Positions 8,445 to 21,540 of a DNA stretch of 64,000 bases are shown in pieces. Origin of the DNA: Paraliobacillus zengyii (GTDB lineage: Bacteria > Bacillota > Bacilli > Bacillales > Amphibacillaceae); contig NZ_CP029797.1 in NCBI RefSeq assembly GCF_003268595.1, positions 3,245,501-3,309,500 on the forward strand, in the 5' to 3' direction. Under the pieces are notes generated by a model, which worked only from the letters and a program-made list of their open reading frames with translations, did no database searches and was not told the origin of the DNA. The translations under genes were made by a program, and so were the position numbers. How positions within the stretch are numbered: position 1 is the first letter of the stretch; the number at the start of each line of letters is the position of its first letter.

Positions 8445-9515
8445 TTATTCACCTATTTGTTCCATTTTATTTGTTTGCTCTTCCATAATCAATGCATCGA
8501 CTACTTCCATTAGTTTACCTTCTAAAACTTGATCAAGTTTTTGAATAGTTAAACCTATGCGGTGATCTGTCACACGGTTTTGCGGAAAATTATATGTGCG
8601 AATTCGTTCTGAACGATCTCCTGAACCAACAGCAGACTTACGTGTTTGGTCATATTCTGCTTGTGCTTCTTGACGGACTTTATCATAAATACGAGCGCGC
8701 AAAATTTTCATCGCTTTTTCTTTGTTCTTTATTTGCGACTTTTCATCTTGAATCGAAACAACTGTACCTGTAGGCATATGCGTTAGTCTTACTGCTGACA
8801 TTGTTGTATTAACACTCTGTCCGCCTGGTCCACTAGACGTAAATGTATCGACACGAATATCCTTTTCATGTACATCTACTTCTACTTCTTCCGCTTCTGG
8901 CATGGCTACAACAGTTGCAGTTGATGTATGAATTCGTCCACCTGACTCTGTATCTGGTACACGTTGTACACGATGGGCACCATTTTCATATTTTAACTTG
9001 GAATAGGCACCTTTACCATTAATCATAAAGATAATCTCTTTATAGCCACCAACTCCTGATGAGCTTGATTCCATCACATCCATCTTCCAACCTTGTGACT
9101 CAGCAAATCGAGCATACATCCGGTATAAATCAGCTGCAAATAATGCTGCTTCATCCCCACCAGCTGCACCACGAATTTCCATAATAACACTCTTATCATC
9201 ATTTGGATCTTTAGGAAGTAATAACAGTTTTAACTTTTCCTCTAATTCTGGTAATTGATCTTCTAATTCTGAAATTTCCATTTTGACCATGTCCTGCATA
9301 TCTGCATCTAATTTTTCCTCAAGCATTACCTTTGCATCCTGCAGTTCTGTCGACACGTCTTTATATTGGCGATAAACTTCAATAATATCTGTTAAGTCAG
9401 ATTGTTCTTTTGAGTAATCTCTTAGTTTCTTCGTATCATTAATTATCTCAGGATCACTTAATAGTTCATTTAATTTCTCATAACGATCTTCTAATGATTG
9501 TAATTTATCAAGCAT
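8445..9515 (-). CDS. prfA: Peptide chain release factor 1
   Basis: Recognises UAA and UAG stop codons and triggers hydrolysis of peptidyl-tRNA. With the start at [12 protein letters not shown] the protein is 356 residues, the usual RF1 length; GAGGTGA lies 5 bases upstream of this ATG, whereas a further upstream codon in frame has no ribosome site. The codon-reading tripeptide region RVPDTES (about 185-191) and the peptidyl-transferase motif SGPGGQSVN (GGQ at 231-233) are intact. First gene of the prfA-prmC pair. Upstream lies repeat array 1, so its promoter must sit between about 9516 and 9655 or read through from tdk. Confidence 0.97.
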   Translation of the reverse strand: MLDKLQSLEDRYEKLNELLSDPEIINDTKKLRDYSKEQSDLTDIIEVYRQYKDVSTELQDAKVMLEEKLDADMQDMVKMEISELEDQLPELEEKLKLLLLPKDPNDDKSVIMEIRGAAGGDEAALFAADLYRMYARFAESQGWKMDVMESSSSGVGGYKEIIFMINGKGAYSKLKYENGAHRVQRVPDTESGGRIHTSTATVVAMPEAEEVEVDVHEKDIRVDTFTSSGPGGQSVNTTMSAVRLTHMPTGTVVSIQDEKSQIKNKEKAMKILRARIYDKVRQEAQAEYDQTRKSAVGSGDRSERIRTYNFPQNRVTDHRIGLTIQKLDQVLEGKLMEVVDALIMEEQTNKMEQIGE

Positions 9516-9656
9516 GCAATTCACCTCTTTTTTCTTTTCCAAAGCACGTTCTTATTTATTATACAATACTTTTCATTATAGTATAGGTGATATCCCGAGT
9601 CAAAGTTTCAAAATAGCTCTAGACAGGTTTTAATTTTATATAGCGCACTTTTGAAT

Positions 9657-9975
9657 GGTTCGTCGGATTACTGCGGTGGTCCGACGGATTAACGCTTCGC
9701 TTCGTCGGATTATCGCGTGCTCCGCCGAATTAACGCTTCGCTCCGTCGGATTATTGCGTGCTCCGCCGAATTAATGCTTCGCTCCGCCGAATTATCGCGT
9801 GCTCCGCCGAATTAATGCTTCCTTCCGTCGGATTATCGCGTGCTCCGCCGAATTAACGCTTCGCTCCGTCGGATTATTGCGTGCTCCGCCGAATTAATGC
9901 TTCCTTCCGTCGAATTATCGCGTGCTCCGCCGGATTACCGCTGCCTTCCATCGAATTATCGCCACGCTTCGCCTT
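9657..9975 (+). repeat. Tandem array 1 of alternating 20/21-bp units
   Basis: About 15 head-to-tail units fill the gap between tdk and prfA. Each unit has a core TCCGNCGRATTA followed by a short variable part such as TCGCGTG or ACGCTTCG; units ending in CGCGTG/TGCGTG alternate with units ending in CGCTTCG/TGCTTCC, giving a higher-order period of about 41 bp. Many cores are near-palindromes (TCCGTCGGA). The array is GC-rich against an AT-rich background. The last units (CCATCGAATTA, then CGCCTTAATC) are decayed. It contains no gene. Confidence 0.93.
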
Positions 9976-10016
9976 AATCTTCAATTAGTGATAGAGTTAC
10001 ATCATAAAAATATCGA

Positions 10017-10048
10017 CTAAAAAGCACCGTACATGGACGGTGCTTTAG
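10017..10048 (-). terminator. Terminator of tdk
   Basis: AAAGCACCGT (10021-10030) pairs with ACGGTGCTTT (10037-10046) directly after the tdk stop; on the minus strand it is followed by TTTTAGTC. It lies between tdk and repeat array 1. Confidence 0.85.
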
Positions 10049-10050
10049 CA

Positions 10051-10674
10051 TTATTCAGATGTTTTTTCTGAAGTTTTTATATTTAGTAATTGTTTTGGCT
10101 TATTTGGAACTTCGTGGTGATGGCGGCAGCGTGGTTCATACGATTCTGAAGCACCAACTAAAATAATTGGATCATCATAAGAGGCAGGTAAATCATCGAT
10201 TAAACGTTGCGTTCTACTTGCAGGTGAGCCACAAATAGGGCAAATAGCATTTAATTTAGAGACGGATTCACTTAATGCCATTATCGCCGGAACAGGACCA
10301 AACGGCTCCCCACGAAAATCAGTGTCTAAACCAGCAACAATTACACGGTGACCATGATTGGCTAATTCATCTATTATTTCAACAATCTTATCATCAAAAA
10401 ATTGAACCTCATCGATACCTACAACATCAATTGAGTCATCCATTTCAGCGATAATATCGTCAGCACATGAAACTGGGCGAGCTAAAATAGTATTTCCATT
10501 GTGAGAGACTACGGATTCTTTTGCATACCGATCATCAATTGCTGGTTTAAAAACTCGAACAGATAAATTACCATATGTCGCTCTTCTGACACGTCGAATA
10601 AGTTCCTCTGATTTCCCCGAAAACATACTACCACAGATGAGTTCTACCCATCCACTTTGCTTCATAACATACAC
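10051..10674 (-). CDS. tdk: Thymidine kinase
   Basis: Type II (tetrameric) thymidine kinase of the pyrimidine salvage pathway. Walker [11 protein letters not shown] (15-24), the aspartate motif GIDEVQFFD, the DFRGEPFG stretch, and the zinc site formed by CPICGSP and CRHHHEVP are present. The 207-residue length is normal. The start is GTG: AAAGGAGAGG lies 6 bases before it, and the N-terminus MYVMKQSGW matches B. subtilis Tdk residue for residue; the internal ATG three codons on is too far from the ribosome site. It lies between rpmE2 and prfA as in related genomes. Confidence 0.96.
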   Translation of the reverse strand: MYVMKQSGWVELICGSMFSGKSEELIRRVRRATYGNLSVRVFKPAIDDRYAKESVVSHNGNTILARPVSCADDIIAEMDDSIDVVGIDEVQFFDDKIVEIIDELANHGHRVIVAGLDTDFRGEPFGPVPAIMALSESVSKLNAICPICGSPASRTQRLIDDLPASYDDPIILVGASESYEPRCRHHHEVPNKPKQLLNIKTSEKTSE

Positions 10675-10805
10675 GTATTGCCTCTCCTTTCATATGTAAA
10701 ACAAGCTGTATTAGAGAACATCTAGTAGCATTATATACATATTCCATCTATTTTGTTCATTGCTCTTGGAACAAAGGTTTATTTTTCATTTTTACACACT
10801 ATTTA

Positions 10806-10846
10806 AAAAGAAAAAAACAGGCAAAAGAAGATAATTCGCCTGTTTT
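10806..10846 (-). terminator. Terminator of rpmE2
   Basis: AAACAGGC (10815-10822) pairs with GCCTGTTT (10838-10845); on the minus strand a long T-rich tract (TTTTTCTTTTT) follows. A second hairpin with two G-U pairs (AAGCCA...TGGCTT, about 10869-10893) lies between it and the gene. Confidence 0.75.
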
Positions 10847-10924
10847 CTCGTCAACATTAGTTAAGATAAGCCACCCTTCAAAATGAAGAATGGCTTCTTA
10901 CTCTAACTAGCACAATGAAGTGAC

Positions 10925-11170
10925 TTAGTTAAGCTTATATTTTTTCTTAAAGCGATCTACACGGCCGCCAGCTTTATCTGCTTTTTGTTTACCAGTATAG
11001 AAAGGATGAGAATCTGAACTTACCTCTACACGGATTAACGGGTATGTGTTACCGTCTTCCCATTCGATTGTCTCGTCGGAAGATTTCGTTGATCCACTAA
11101 GAAATTTGTAATCAGAACTTGTATCAAGAAATACAACTTTTTTGTATTCTGGATGAATGCCCTCTTTCAT
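10925..11170 (-). CDS. rpmE2: 50S ribosomal protein L31, type B (zinc-independent)
   Basis: An 81-residue L31 protein beginning [19 protein letters not shown], with [11 protein letters not shown] and [10 protein letters not shown]. It has no cysteine at all, so it is the C-minus (type B) form that in B. subtilis replaces the zinc-binding L31 under zinc starvation. Here this form occupies the rpmE place beside rho. A good AAGGAG precedes the ATG. No Zur box was identified by eye in the short upstream gap. Whether a zinc-binding paralogue exists elsewhere cannot be told from this window. Confidence 0.95.
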   Translation of the reverse strand: MKEGIHPEYKKVVFLDTSSDYKFLSGSTKSSDETIEWEDGNTYPLIRVEVSSDSHPFYTGKQKADKAGGRVDRFKKKYKLN

Positions 11171-11338
11171 ATTGTTCCACTCCTTCTGCCCTGAATCCCT
11201 TAGAAACAGAGTTATTATTTAGCTATATTACACAATTTTAAAAACTGTTTAATATACATATTCTTTTAGAACTCACACTGAAAGATTATAACAGTCTGAT
11301 TTGACGTTTGCAATAGCTAGTTTTATTTTTTACTAGGA

Positions 11339-12622
11339 TTACTTCTTCATCGTTCCTTTTCGTTTCATTTCTGTCTCTAGCTGCTCGTAAAACTCTAAGT
11401 TTGTTTTGGTTGAACGAATCTTACGTAAGAAGCGATCTAAGAAATCAGATGAATCCTGCATCGATTTACGCACAGCCCATAGTATATCCAGTTGTGCTTG
11501 TGGTAATAACAGTTCTTCTTTTCTTGTACCTGAAGGCAAAATATCAATCGCCGGGAAAATACGGCGTTGTGCCAAGGCTCTATCTAAATGTAATTCCATG
11601 TTACCAGTACCTTTGAATTCTTCATAAATAACATCATCCATCCGCGAACCTGTTTCGACTAAAGCAGTTGCTAAGATAGTGAAACTACCACCTTCTTCGA
11701 TATTACGTGCAGCACCGAAGAATCGTTTCGGTCTATGAAATGCAGCTGGATCAATACCACCTGATAAGGTACGACCGCTTGGAGGAATAACTAGGTTATA
11801 TGCCCTAGCTAAGCGCGTGATACTATCCATTAAGATAATAACATCCTTTTTATGCTCGACAAGACGCATTGCCCGCTCTAAAACAAGTTCAGATACTTTA
11901 ATATGATTTTCAGGAACTTCATCAAAGGTCGAACTTACAACATCCACATTAGGATGAACGGAACGCTCAATATCTGTAACTTCTTCTGGACGTTCGTCAA
12001 CTAATAAAATTATCAGTTTAGCATCCGGATGATTTTTCGTTATACTATTCGCAATTTGAGTTAATAACATCGTTTTACCAGCTTTTGGTGGTGCAACAAT
12101 AAGTCCACGCTGCCCAAACCCTACAGGCGTTATTAAATCCATAATTCGCGTTGATATTGCTTTTTCATCGGTCTCTAAATTCATTAAACGATTCGGATAT
12201 AAAGCAGTAAGCGCCGGAAAATGGACCCGTTCTTTTGCCATTTCAGGATTTTCTCCGTTTACAGCATCAACATGTAACAATCCATAATAACGTTCATTTT
12301 CTTTTGGTGGTCGTACCTTACCAGAAACTTTATCACCGTTTCGTAAGTCAAATCGACGTATTTGAGATGCTGAGATATAAATATCTTCTGCACTTGGAGA
12401 ATAATTAATTGGTCGTAAAAAACCAAATCCTTCTGATGGAATTATTTCTAACACACCATCCATGAATAAATATCCACCTTTTTCAGCTTGTGCCTTCAAA
12501 ATTGCGAATATTAATTCTTTTTTTGTTAATTTGGCATAGTAAGATACTTTAAACTCTTTTGCCTGAGTATAAAGGTCTTTCAATGTCATGGTCTCTAATT
12601 GAGAAATAGTTACTTCGTTCAC
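11339..12622 (-). CDS. rho: Transcription termination factor Rho
   Basis: Hexameric RNA-dependent ATPase that ends transcription and limits antisense RNA. The 427-residue protein has the helical Rho N-terminal domain (1-48), the RNA-binding OB domain (about 52-125, with GFGFLRP and [12 protein letters not shown]), and the ATPase core with Walker A APPKAGKT (177-184), [13 protein letters not shown], and the Q/R-loop region [15 protein letters not shown]. The start is GTG; the upstream GGTGTGGTGA gives a modest ribosome site. Of the B. subtilis neighbours, glpX between rho and murAB is missing. Confidence 0.96.
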   Translation of the reverse strand: MNEVTISQLETMTLKDLYTQAKEFKVSYYAKLTKKELIFAILKAQAEKGGYLFMDGVLEIIPSEGFGFLRPINYSPSAEDIYISASQIRRFDLRNGDKVSGKVRPPKENERYYGLLHVDAVNGENPEMAKERVHFPALTALYPNRLMNLETDEKAISTRIMDLITPVGFGQRGLIVAPPKAGKTMLLTQIANSITKNHPDAKLIILLVDERPEEVTDIERSVHPNVDVVSSTFDEVPENHIKVSELVLERAMRLVEHKKDVIILMDSITRLARAYNLVIPPSGRTLSGGIDPAAFHRPKRFFGAARNIEEGGSFTILATALVETGSRMDDVIYEEFKGTGNMELHLDRALAQRRIFPAIDILPSGTRKEELLLPQAQLDILWAVRKSMQDSSDFLDRFLRKIRSTKTNLEFYEQLETEMKRKGTMKK

Positions 12623-13127
12623 ACAATCACCACACCTATTTAATTATTTAAACACACAACATGGCCATCTTAATTATAAATAAACAAGCATGTCCATCCT
12701 GTAATCTATTCAACTGTAAAAAATTATTCCTTTATTATATAGAAGCTACTTAATTCTTTGGATACTTCTTGTATTTGAAGTCTGCTAAGTTGTGTAAATA
12801 TCCTGCTGTGAAATATGTATGCAGCGTAGAAAGCATCTGGTTTTTTACACATTTATTCAAGAAGTTAGGCGAAGGAATTCATTGTTATATCTAGCTAGTA
12901 GACCGTCTTTATGGGAGTAAAAAATAGATTCAACTCTTAAAGATAGAATAGAAGTTTGTTCATTGCTACAAAGGATACCCTTTTCTTAAATACTTAAACC
13001 TCTTATATCGTACCTTTTTATTATAGATTATTCAATCTATAATTTTATTTTAGCACAAGTTGACTAGATTATTGCAAAAAAATAAAATTAAGAAGCGTTA
13101 TTGAGGTAGTAATATTAAGAGGATTTG
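12623..13127. other. 565-bp gap between rho and murAB, nothing recognised
   Basis: This AT-rich stretch must contain the rho promoter and leader, but no riboswitch core, repeat, transfer RNA or credible small gene was recognised on either strand. In B. subtilis glpX occupies this place; no trace of a glpX reading frame is visible. The murAB terminator forms the left end. Confidence 0.5.
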
Positions 13128-13169
13128 GAAAAAAATACAGGAAGCATATTTTAGTTACTAGCTTCCTGT
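13128..13169 (-). terminator. Terminator of murAB
   Basis: ACAGGAAGC (13137-13145) pairs with GCTTCCTGT (13161-13169) and on the minus strand is followed by ATTTTTTTCC, about 20 bases past the murAB stop. Confidence 0.82.
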
Positions 13170-13187
13170 TTACTCTTTTCATTGTAT

Positions 13188-14474
13188 TTATGAGTTTTGA
13201 AATTGTTCAATTTCACTATCTGTCATCTCTTCGCGCCAAATAATCGCGCCTAATTTAGTCAGTTTCTCTGTTAACTCTTCATAACCACGATCAATATGTT
13301 CTAATCCTGTTATTTCTGTTATACCATTCGCCATCAAACCTGCAACAATTAAGGCTGCACCAGCACGAAGGTCGCTAGCCTTCACTTTTGCTCCTTCTAA
13401 TTGAACAGGACCTGAAACAATTGCTGAACTTCCTTCAACTTTTATCTGTGCATTCATTCTACGGAGCTCATCTATGTGTTTAAAACGCGCTTGATAAATT
13501 GTATCCGTTACAACACCTGTTCCAGTTGAACTCGTTAACAACGATGTAAAAGGTTGCTGTAAATCGGTAGGAAAGCCTGGATGTACCAGAGTTTTGATAT
13601 CAACACTCTTTAGGTCTTTTGATCGAGTGATCAGTAACTGTTCTTCCCCTTCTTCAATTTGAACACCCATTTCACGAAGTTTAGCGAGTAATGGCTCTAA
13701 GTGTTGTGGAATAACATTATCAATCAACACTTTCTCCCCCTGTGCTGCCGCCATAATGGTATAGGTTCCTGCTTCTATTCGATCAGGAATAATAGTATGC
13801 ATACAACCCGTTAGAGAATCCACACCTTCAATTCGAATAACATCTGTTCCTGCACCTTTAATTCTTGCACCCATACTAGTAAGCAATGTAGCCACATCGA
13901 TAATTTCTGGTTCGCGTGCTGCATTCTCAATAATTGTTTTCCCTTTTGCTTTTACAGCTGCTAACATTATATTGATTGTCGCACCTACACTAACAACATC
14001 AAGGTAAATGCGTGCACCTTTTAGTTCATCAGCACGTAAATAGATTGCGCCCTGTTCATTTGTAACTTTTGCTCCAAGTGCTTCAAACCCTTTAATATGC
14101 TGATCAATTGGGCGTGGTCCAATATGACAGCCACCTGGTAAGCCAATTACTGCTTTCTTAAAACGTCCTAACATAGCGCCCATAAAATAATAGGAAGCTC
14201 TTAGTTTTTTTACTTTTCCGTTCGGTAATGGCATGGATGTCATATTCGAAGGATCAATATGTACAGTCTGTCCATGCCACGATACTTCTCCACCAATTTC
14301 TTCTAATAACTCGCCTAATATACCGACGTCAGAGATTTTCGGCAAACCCTCAATAATAACTTTAGAATCAGCTAAAATAGCTGCTGGCAACAATGCCACC
14401 GCACTATTTTTCGCACCACTGATCCGCACTTTTCCATTGAGAGGAGTACCGCCCTGCACATATAGTTTTTGCAT
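13188..14474 (-). CDS. murAB: UDP-N-acetylglucosamine 1-carboxyvinyltransferase (MurAB/MurZ type)
   Basis: Adds enolpyruvate from PEP to UDP-GlcNAc, the first committed step of peptidoglycan synthesis and the fosfomycin target. The 428-residue protein has the N-terminal [13 protein letters not shown] (20-32), the catalytic loop [16 protein letters not shown] with Cys116, and the typical C-terminal [13 protein letters not shown]. Its place beside fbaA and rho corresponds to B. subtilis murAB, the second and usually minor isozyme in low-GC Gram-positives; assigning paralogue type rests on synteny. The Cys is present, so it should be fosfomycin-sensitive. ATG start with GAGGAATG upstream. Confidence 0.95.
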   Translation of the reverse strand: MQKLYVQGGTPLNGKVRISGAKNSAVALLPAAILADSKVIIEGLPKISDVGILGELLEEIGGEVSWHGQTVHIDPSNMTSMPLPNGKVKKLRASYYFMGAMLGRFKKAVIGLPGGCHIGPRPIDQHIKGFEALGAKVTNEQGAIYLRADELKGARIYLDVVSVGATINIMLAAVKAKGKTIIENAAREPEIIDVATLLTSMGARIKGAGTDVIRIEGVDSLTGCMHTIIPDRIEAGTYTIMAAAQGEKVLIDNVIPQHLEPLLAKLREMGVQIEEGEEQLLITRSKDLKSVDIKTLVHPGFPTDLQQPFTSLLTSSTGTGVVTDTIYQARFKHIDELRRMNAQIKVEGSSAIVSGPVQLEGAKVKASDLRAGAALIVAGLMANGITEITGLEHIDRGYEELTEKLTKLGAIIWREEMTDSEIEQFQNS

Positions 14475-14671
14475 TTTTGCATTCCTCGCTTTATCTATTG
14501 TTTATATAAATAATGATTGTATTCTTCTTATCGTACACATTTTCCCCGAAAACATGCATAATTTTTACTAACACAATTCCTATTATACTAACAATTGGGC
14601 TATCTATCCACCCTATCCAGATATTTTATTAAAAAGGTATGCGAGAGTGAAGGATATATTTCTTTAATAAA

Positions 14672-14703
14672 ACCAAAAAAACCACCCGCTTAGGATGGCT
14701 TTT
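14672..14703 (-). terminator. Terminator of fbaA
   Basis: AACCACCC (14680-14687) pairs with GGATGGCT (14693-14700) with two G-U pairs on the minus strand, followed by TTTTTTTGG. Confidence 0.75.
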
Positions 14704-14712
14704 TCTTCACTA

Positions 14713-15567
14713 TTATGCTTGGTTAGATGAACCAAATTCACGCATTTTACCGATTACTGTTGCTTTAATCGCATCGCGTCCTGGTCCTAAGTATTTACGT
14801 GGGTCAATCATGTCAGGATTTGCAGCCAAAACATCACGTACTTTTTGTGTTTGTTGAATTTGATTTTCTGTGTTCACGTTAATTTTAGATGTACCATAAG
14901 AAATTGCTTTTTTGATGTCTGCTGTAGGGATACCAGTTCCACCGTGAAGTACTAGTGGTACTCCAGCAACTACGTTAATTTCTTCCATTTCTTTGAATCC
15001 TAGGTTTGGTTCACCTTCATATGCACCGTGGACAGAACCTAGAGCTGGAGCAAGACAATCAATTCCAGTACGTTCTACTAGCTCTTTACACTCCGCAGTA
15101 TCAGCATACATGATGCCACCTGTAACACCGTCTTCTGTTCCACCAACAGTTCCAACTTCTGCTTCAACAGAAACACCATGGAAATGTGCAAGTTCAACCA
15201 CTTTAGAAGTTAACGCAACATTTTCTTCAAATGGATGGTGAGAAGCATCAATCATAACTGATGTGAAACCAGCATGGATTGCTTTAGCACATGACTCAAA
15301 TGTTTGACCGTGGTCTAAGTGGATCGCAACTGGTACTGTTGTTCCTTGAGCTTTCATTGTCGCATCAACCATTGCAACAACAACACTGTAACCACCCATG
15401 TATTTTCCAGCGCCTTCAGAAACCCCTAGAATAACTGGAGATTTTTCATCTTCAGCAGCTTGTAAGATAGCTTGAATATACTCCAAGTTGTTAATATTAA
15501 ATTGGCCAACTGCATAACGTTTTTCATTTGCTGTGTCTAACATTTCTTTCATTGATACTAATGGCAT
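14713..15567 (-). CDS. fbaA: Class II fructose-bisphosphate aldolase
   Basis: Zinc-dependent cleavage of fructose 1,6-bisphosphate to glyceraldehyde 3-phosphate and dihydroxyacetone phosphate. The 284-residue protein shows HLDHG (metal/catalytic, about 84-88), [38 protein letters not shown] and VLHGGTGIP, the full set of class II motifs. The ATG start follows AGGAGG. It sits between spo0F and murAB as in B. subtilis, except that the transaldolase gene found there is absent. Part of central glycolysis and gluconeogenesis; expected to be highly expressed. Confidence 0.97.
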   Translation of the reverse strand: MPLVSMKEMLDTANEKRYAVGQFNINNLEYIQAILQAAEDEKSPVILGVSEGAGKYMGGYSVVVAMVDATMKAQGTTVPVAIHLDHGQTFESCAKAIHAGFTSVMIDASHHPFEENVALTSKVVELAHFHGVSVEAEVGTVGGTEDGVTGGIMYADTAECKELVERTGIDCLAPALGSVHGAYEGEPNLGFKEMEEINVVAGVPLVLHGGTGIPTADIKKAISYGTSKINVNTENQIQQTQKVRDVLAANPDMIDPRKYLGPGRDAIKATVIGKMREFGSSNQA

Positions 15568-15791
15568 AATTATTCCTCCTAATAAAGTTTAGTAAATATA
15601 ATATTCCCTATAGCCAGTCAAATATGTTTTGATGATTGGGTACTTTATAAGAATACCAATTTCATGAAGAAGGTGCAACAAATCTTACATATGTAAACGT
15701 TTTCTATTGAATTAATTTGTCATTTATATGAAGGTTATCATTTTATAACCCATTTTTTAAATTATATTGAAAAAATATCCATTAAATATAC

Positions 15792-16157
15792 CTATGTTTT
15801 AGTTAATAATCGATTAATATGAAATCTTGCATCTTCTATATTAAATGGTTTTGAGAAAACTTCTTTTACAGATGAAAAATCTTTTGTTTTATTCTTTGCT
15901 TGCTCCGCTAAACCACTCATCATTATTGTCGGAATATATTTTCCACTTTCCTCTAGTTTTTCGATAACAGTGGCACCATCAATTATCGGTAAACGAAAAT
16001 CAATTACTATTAAATCTGGTGGTGCTTGTTCCACAAAATCTAATGCTTGTTGACCATTTGCACAACTAATAGCCTTATAACCCTCACCTTTTACTATTTC
16101 TTCTAATAATAATCGTATTCCTAGTTGATCATCTACGATCAAAACTGTTCGCGTCAT
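15792..16157 (-). CDS. spo0F: Sporulation phosphorelay response regulator Spo0F
   Basis: Single-domain receiver that takes phosphate from sporulation kinases and passes it to Spo0B on the way to Spo0A. The 121-residue protein has the acidic pair in LIVDDQ (Asp9, Asp10), the phosphorylation site VIDFRLP (Asp53), the switch residue Ser81 and Lys103 in SKPF, and no output domain. Compared with B. subtilis, the TA pair after beta-4 is SG here. ATG follows AGAGGTGGG. Neighbours fbaA and pyrG match the B. subtilis order, but the IS element now separates it from pyrG. No Spo0A box was identified in the short upstream gap. Confidence 0.93.
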   Translation of the reverse strand: MTRTVLIVDDQLGIRLLLEEIVKGEGYKAISCANGQQALDFVEQAPPDLIVIDFRLPIIDGATVIEKLEESGKYIPTIMMSGLAEQAKNKTKDFSSVKEVFSKPFNIEDARFHINRLLTKT

Positions 16158-16400
16158 CGTAACCCACCTCTCTATCTAGTATCACAATTTACATCATAGT
16201 ATAATAAAAATGGAAAAAACAGGATAACTAAAATAACCATTATATACTATATATTTCTATGCCACTGATATTATTCCTGCTTTTTAAACTTAATTTGTAT
16301 AATCATTGTATAAAGATACCATTTTTTCTTTTTATTCTCTACTATATTATATATGTATAATACTAAAAAAGAGGCTGGGACAAAACCCAGATAAACAATA

Positions 16401-16446
16401 AAAAGTTGCACCTTTCCAAATTTATGGTTGGAGGGTGCAACTTTTT
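16401..16446. terminator. Hairpin at the left end of the IS
   Basis: AAAAGTTGCACC (16401-16412) pairs with GGGTGCAACTTTT (about 16432-16444) followed by T residues. Such hairpins near IS ends block read-through transcription into the transposase gene. Confidence 0.75.
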
Positions 16447-16534
16447 TATAAAATTGAAACAATTTAAGTAAGTAAAAAAGGATACCTTCTGATAAAATTA
16501 AAGTGACGAAACAATAACTATCGGAGGTATCCTT

Positions 16535-19863
<3,329 letters not shown>

Positions 19864-19923
19864 TTATTGGCGTTCCAATACAAAAAAATCTATTGAACAA
19901 AATAATTTATGGACATAAGTGCA

Positions 19924-19994
19924 TAAAAAAACAAAAGCGTCCCCCTATTAATAGGGGGACGCTATTTCTATTATTTAAATAAATAATGGAGCCC
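19924..19994 (-). promoter_or_regulatory. pyrG leader: CTP-sensitive reiterative-transcription attenuator
   Basis: On the minus strand the predicted transcript begins GGGCTCC (start at 19994), and 30 bases later forms a perfect terminator (AGCGTCCCCCTATT paired with its complement, 19963-19936) followed by TTTTGTTTTTTT. This is the B. subtilis pyrG arrangement. When CTP is low, polymerase stalls after GGG and adds extra G residues, and the poly-G tail pairs with the C-rich 5' side of the terminator (CCCCCT here), preventing termination. The start sequence, C-tract and T-run are all visible; the mechanism is taken from B. subtilis. Confidence 0.92.
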
Positions 19995-20001
19995 GAATAA
20001 A

Positions 20002-20030
20002 ATTGTACGCATTCCACTATCAAAAGTCAA
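20002..20030 (-). promoter_or_regulatory. pyrG promoter
   Basis: TTGACT (30025 equivalent: 20030-20025 on the minus strand) and TACAAT (20007-20002) are separated by exactly 17 bases; 7 bases further is the GGGCTCC start. A textbook sigma-A promoter. Confidence 0.88.
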
Positions 20031-20045
20031 GTGCAATTTTAGTGA

Positions 20046-20567
20046 CTATTTCTTTTTTTTATCTTTCTCATCTTCTTCGTCACTGTCGTCGTCATCTTCT
20101 TCGTCATCATCGTCAAAGTCTACATCTATATCTTCATCGTCATCATATGATTCATCATCATCTTCATTATCACTTTCATCAAAATCTGTTTGTTCAAAAT
20201 CAAGATCTATTTCTGTAAGATCCTCTTCTTCAACTACAGCTTTTTTCTTCTTGGCAGCAGCTTTCTTTTTCTTCTTTTTCTTAGGTACTGCTGTAATTTC
20301 TTCTTCAATTTTTTCCATAGGATACCAATCTCTTAGCCCCCATAGACCAGATCCAATTGTTAAAAATCGGCCATCAACATTTAAGTCTGTATAAAATTGT
20401 GCATAATATTCCTTTTTCATTACATCATTAAAACCTTTTAATTCAATAACCTGATCATAAATCTCCTGATAAGGCATCGCTTTATTCTCTTTTTTTAATA
20501 CCATTGTTGCTAAATTAACCATTGATAGCTCTTGTAATTCTTCGCGGCTATATTTATCGAAGCTCAC
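20046..20567 (-). CDS. rpoE: RNA polymerase delta subunit
   Basis: Gram-positive-specific RNA polymerase subunit that speeds enzyme recycling and lowers non-specific nucleic acid binding. The N-terminal HARE-HTH domain (about 1-85, with QFYTDLNVDGRFLTIG and WGLRDWYP) is followed by a lysine block and a long Asp/Glu tail that ends in KDKKKK. The frame is open from an ATG at 20591, but AAAGGGAG lies inside that extension and serves either a TTG at 20573 or the GTG at 20567; the GTG aligns with the start of B. subtilis RpoE (FDKYSREEL versus IKQYSQEEL). Located directly upstream of pyrG, as in B. subtilis. Confidence 0.94.
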   Translation of the reverse strand: MSFDKYSREELQELSMVNLATMVLKKENKAMPYQEIYDQVIELKGFNDVMKKEYYAQFYTDLNVDGRFLTIGSGLWGLRDWYPMEKIEEEITAVPKKKKKKKAAAKKKKAVVEEEDLTEIDLDFEQTDFDESDNEDDDESYDDDEDIDVDFDDDDEEDDDDSDEEDEKDKKKK

Positions 20568-20808
20568 CGTCAAAGCACTCCCTTTTATCATATTATTTTC
20601 TGTTTATATGTTAGCAAACGCATCAGCATCTATTAAACATTTTTTCGAATGGCATGATGATACTCTTTTATAAGCAGACTCTTCTTCTTCAAGTAAAACA
20701 TGAATCTGAATTGTCTCCAATACATTATATTGGTATGAAAATCAAAATGCAATATTTACCGCCATTCCTTTTTTAAAAGAGAGGGAATTTCGATCAACTC
20801 ACTTCCAA

Positions 20809-21393
20809 CTAGCTTATAAAATCGACTACTTTCTTAACTTTAGCTTCTGTTAAGGTTCCAGAATTATCAAATATGTGAATGTTTTCAGTAGGAATTGCCC
20901 AGTTAATTGTTGGGACAAAGTCTACTCGTGTTTCATAACTATCCCAATTATCAAGCTTCCATGTATCACGAATGGTACCTCGTTCTTCAATACGAGCGCG
21001 CTGCGTCTCTATATCCCCTAGTGTGACTACGACGACCTTAACATCTACTTCTGCAAAGGTTTTGCCACTTTTAGTTAAAACATCTTCTATCCATTGCTTA
21101 TTTTTTAACTCTGCTGTAAACGGTGAAATCATAAAGACATTCTGACCAGCAGCTAGATTATCTATACATATATCCATTGTTGTATCATATTCTAGATCTC
21201 TTAAATTCTCTTTATAAAATGCAGAATCACGATCATTTTTATCCATTCCTTGCATGTCCAAAAAACGTTCGACAAAACGTCCACCAACCGTATCACGATC
21301 AAGAAATGCATTTGGTACAAATGATGCAACTTCTTTCGCAACCGTTGTTTTTCCGGTGCCTGCTACTCCCACAAAAAATATAAGCTTTTGCAT
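20809..21393 (-). CDS. P-loop kinase-like ATPase
   Basis: A 194-residue protein with Walker A GVAGTGKTT (9-17) near the N-terminus, an Asp-Arg-Asp motif (FLDRDTVGGRF) and a mid-protein strand VKVVVVTLGDIETQRARIEERG resembling the lid arginines of AAA_33/zeta-toxin-like small-molecule kinases. The substrate is unknown. ATG start follows GAAGGGATG. It is transcribed in the same direction as rpoE but separated by 217 bp, and is divergent from the ClsB-like gene. Not part of the B. subtilis core order that I recall, so it is probably an accessory metabolic kinase. Confidence 0.75.
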   Translation of the reverse strand: MQKLIFFVGVAGTGKTTVAKEVASFVPNAFLDRDTVGGRFVERFLDMQGMDKNDRDSAFYKENLRDLEYDTTMDICIDNLAAGQNVFMISPFTAELKNKQWIEDVLTKSGKTFAEVDVKVVVVTLGDIETQRARIEERGTIRDTWKLDNWDSYETRVDFVPTINWAIPTENIHIFDNSGTLTEAKVKKVVDFIS

Positions 21394-21540
21394 AAATTTA
21401 TCATCCCTTCACATTTTAAATTAACTACTTTTTATGGTAACGCATACTTCCTAAAAAAGCATGTACTTTTTCTAGATCAGCAAATGATTTTTGCTTTTTT
21501 GGGAAAGATAACTCCTACGAATCAATAAGGGGGACATAAA

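Noticed and set aside
9657..9975. CRISPR array
   Set aside because: Units are contiguous with only 7-9 variable bases between cores, there are no unique 25-40-base spacers, and no cas gene is present.
20003..20218. Plus-strand frame opposite rpoE
   Set aside because: It is the antisense of the Asp/Glu codon runs of the delta-subunit tail, giving a His/Leu-rich artefact.
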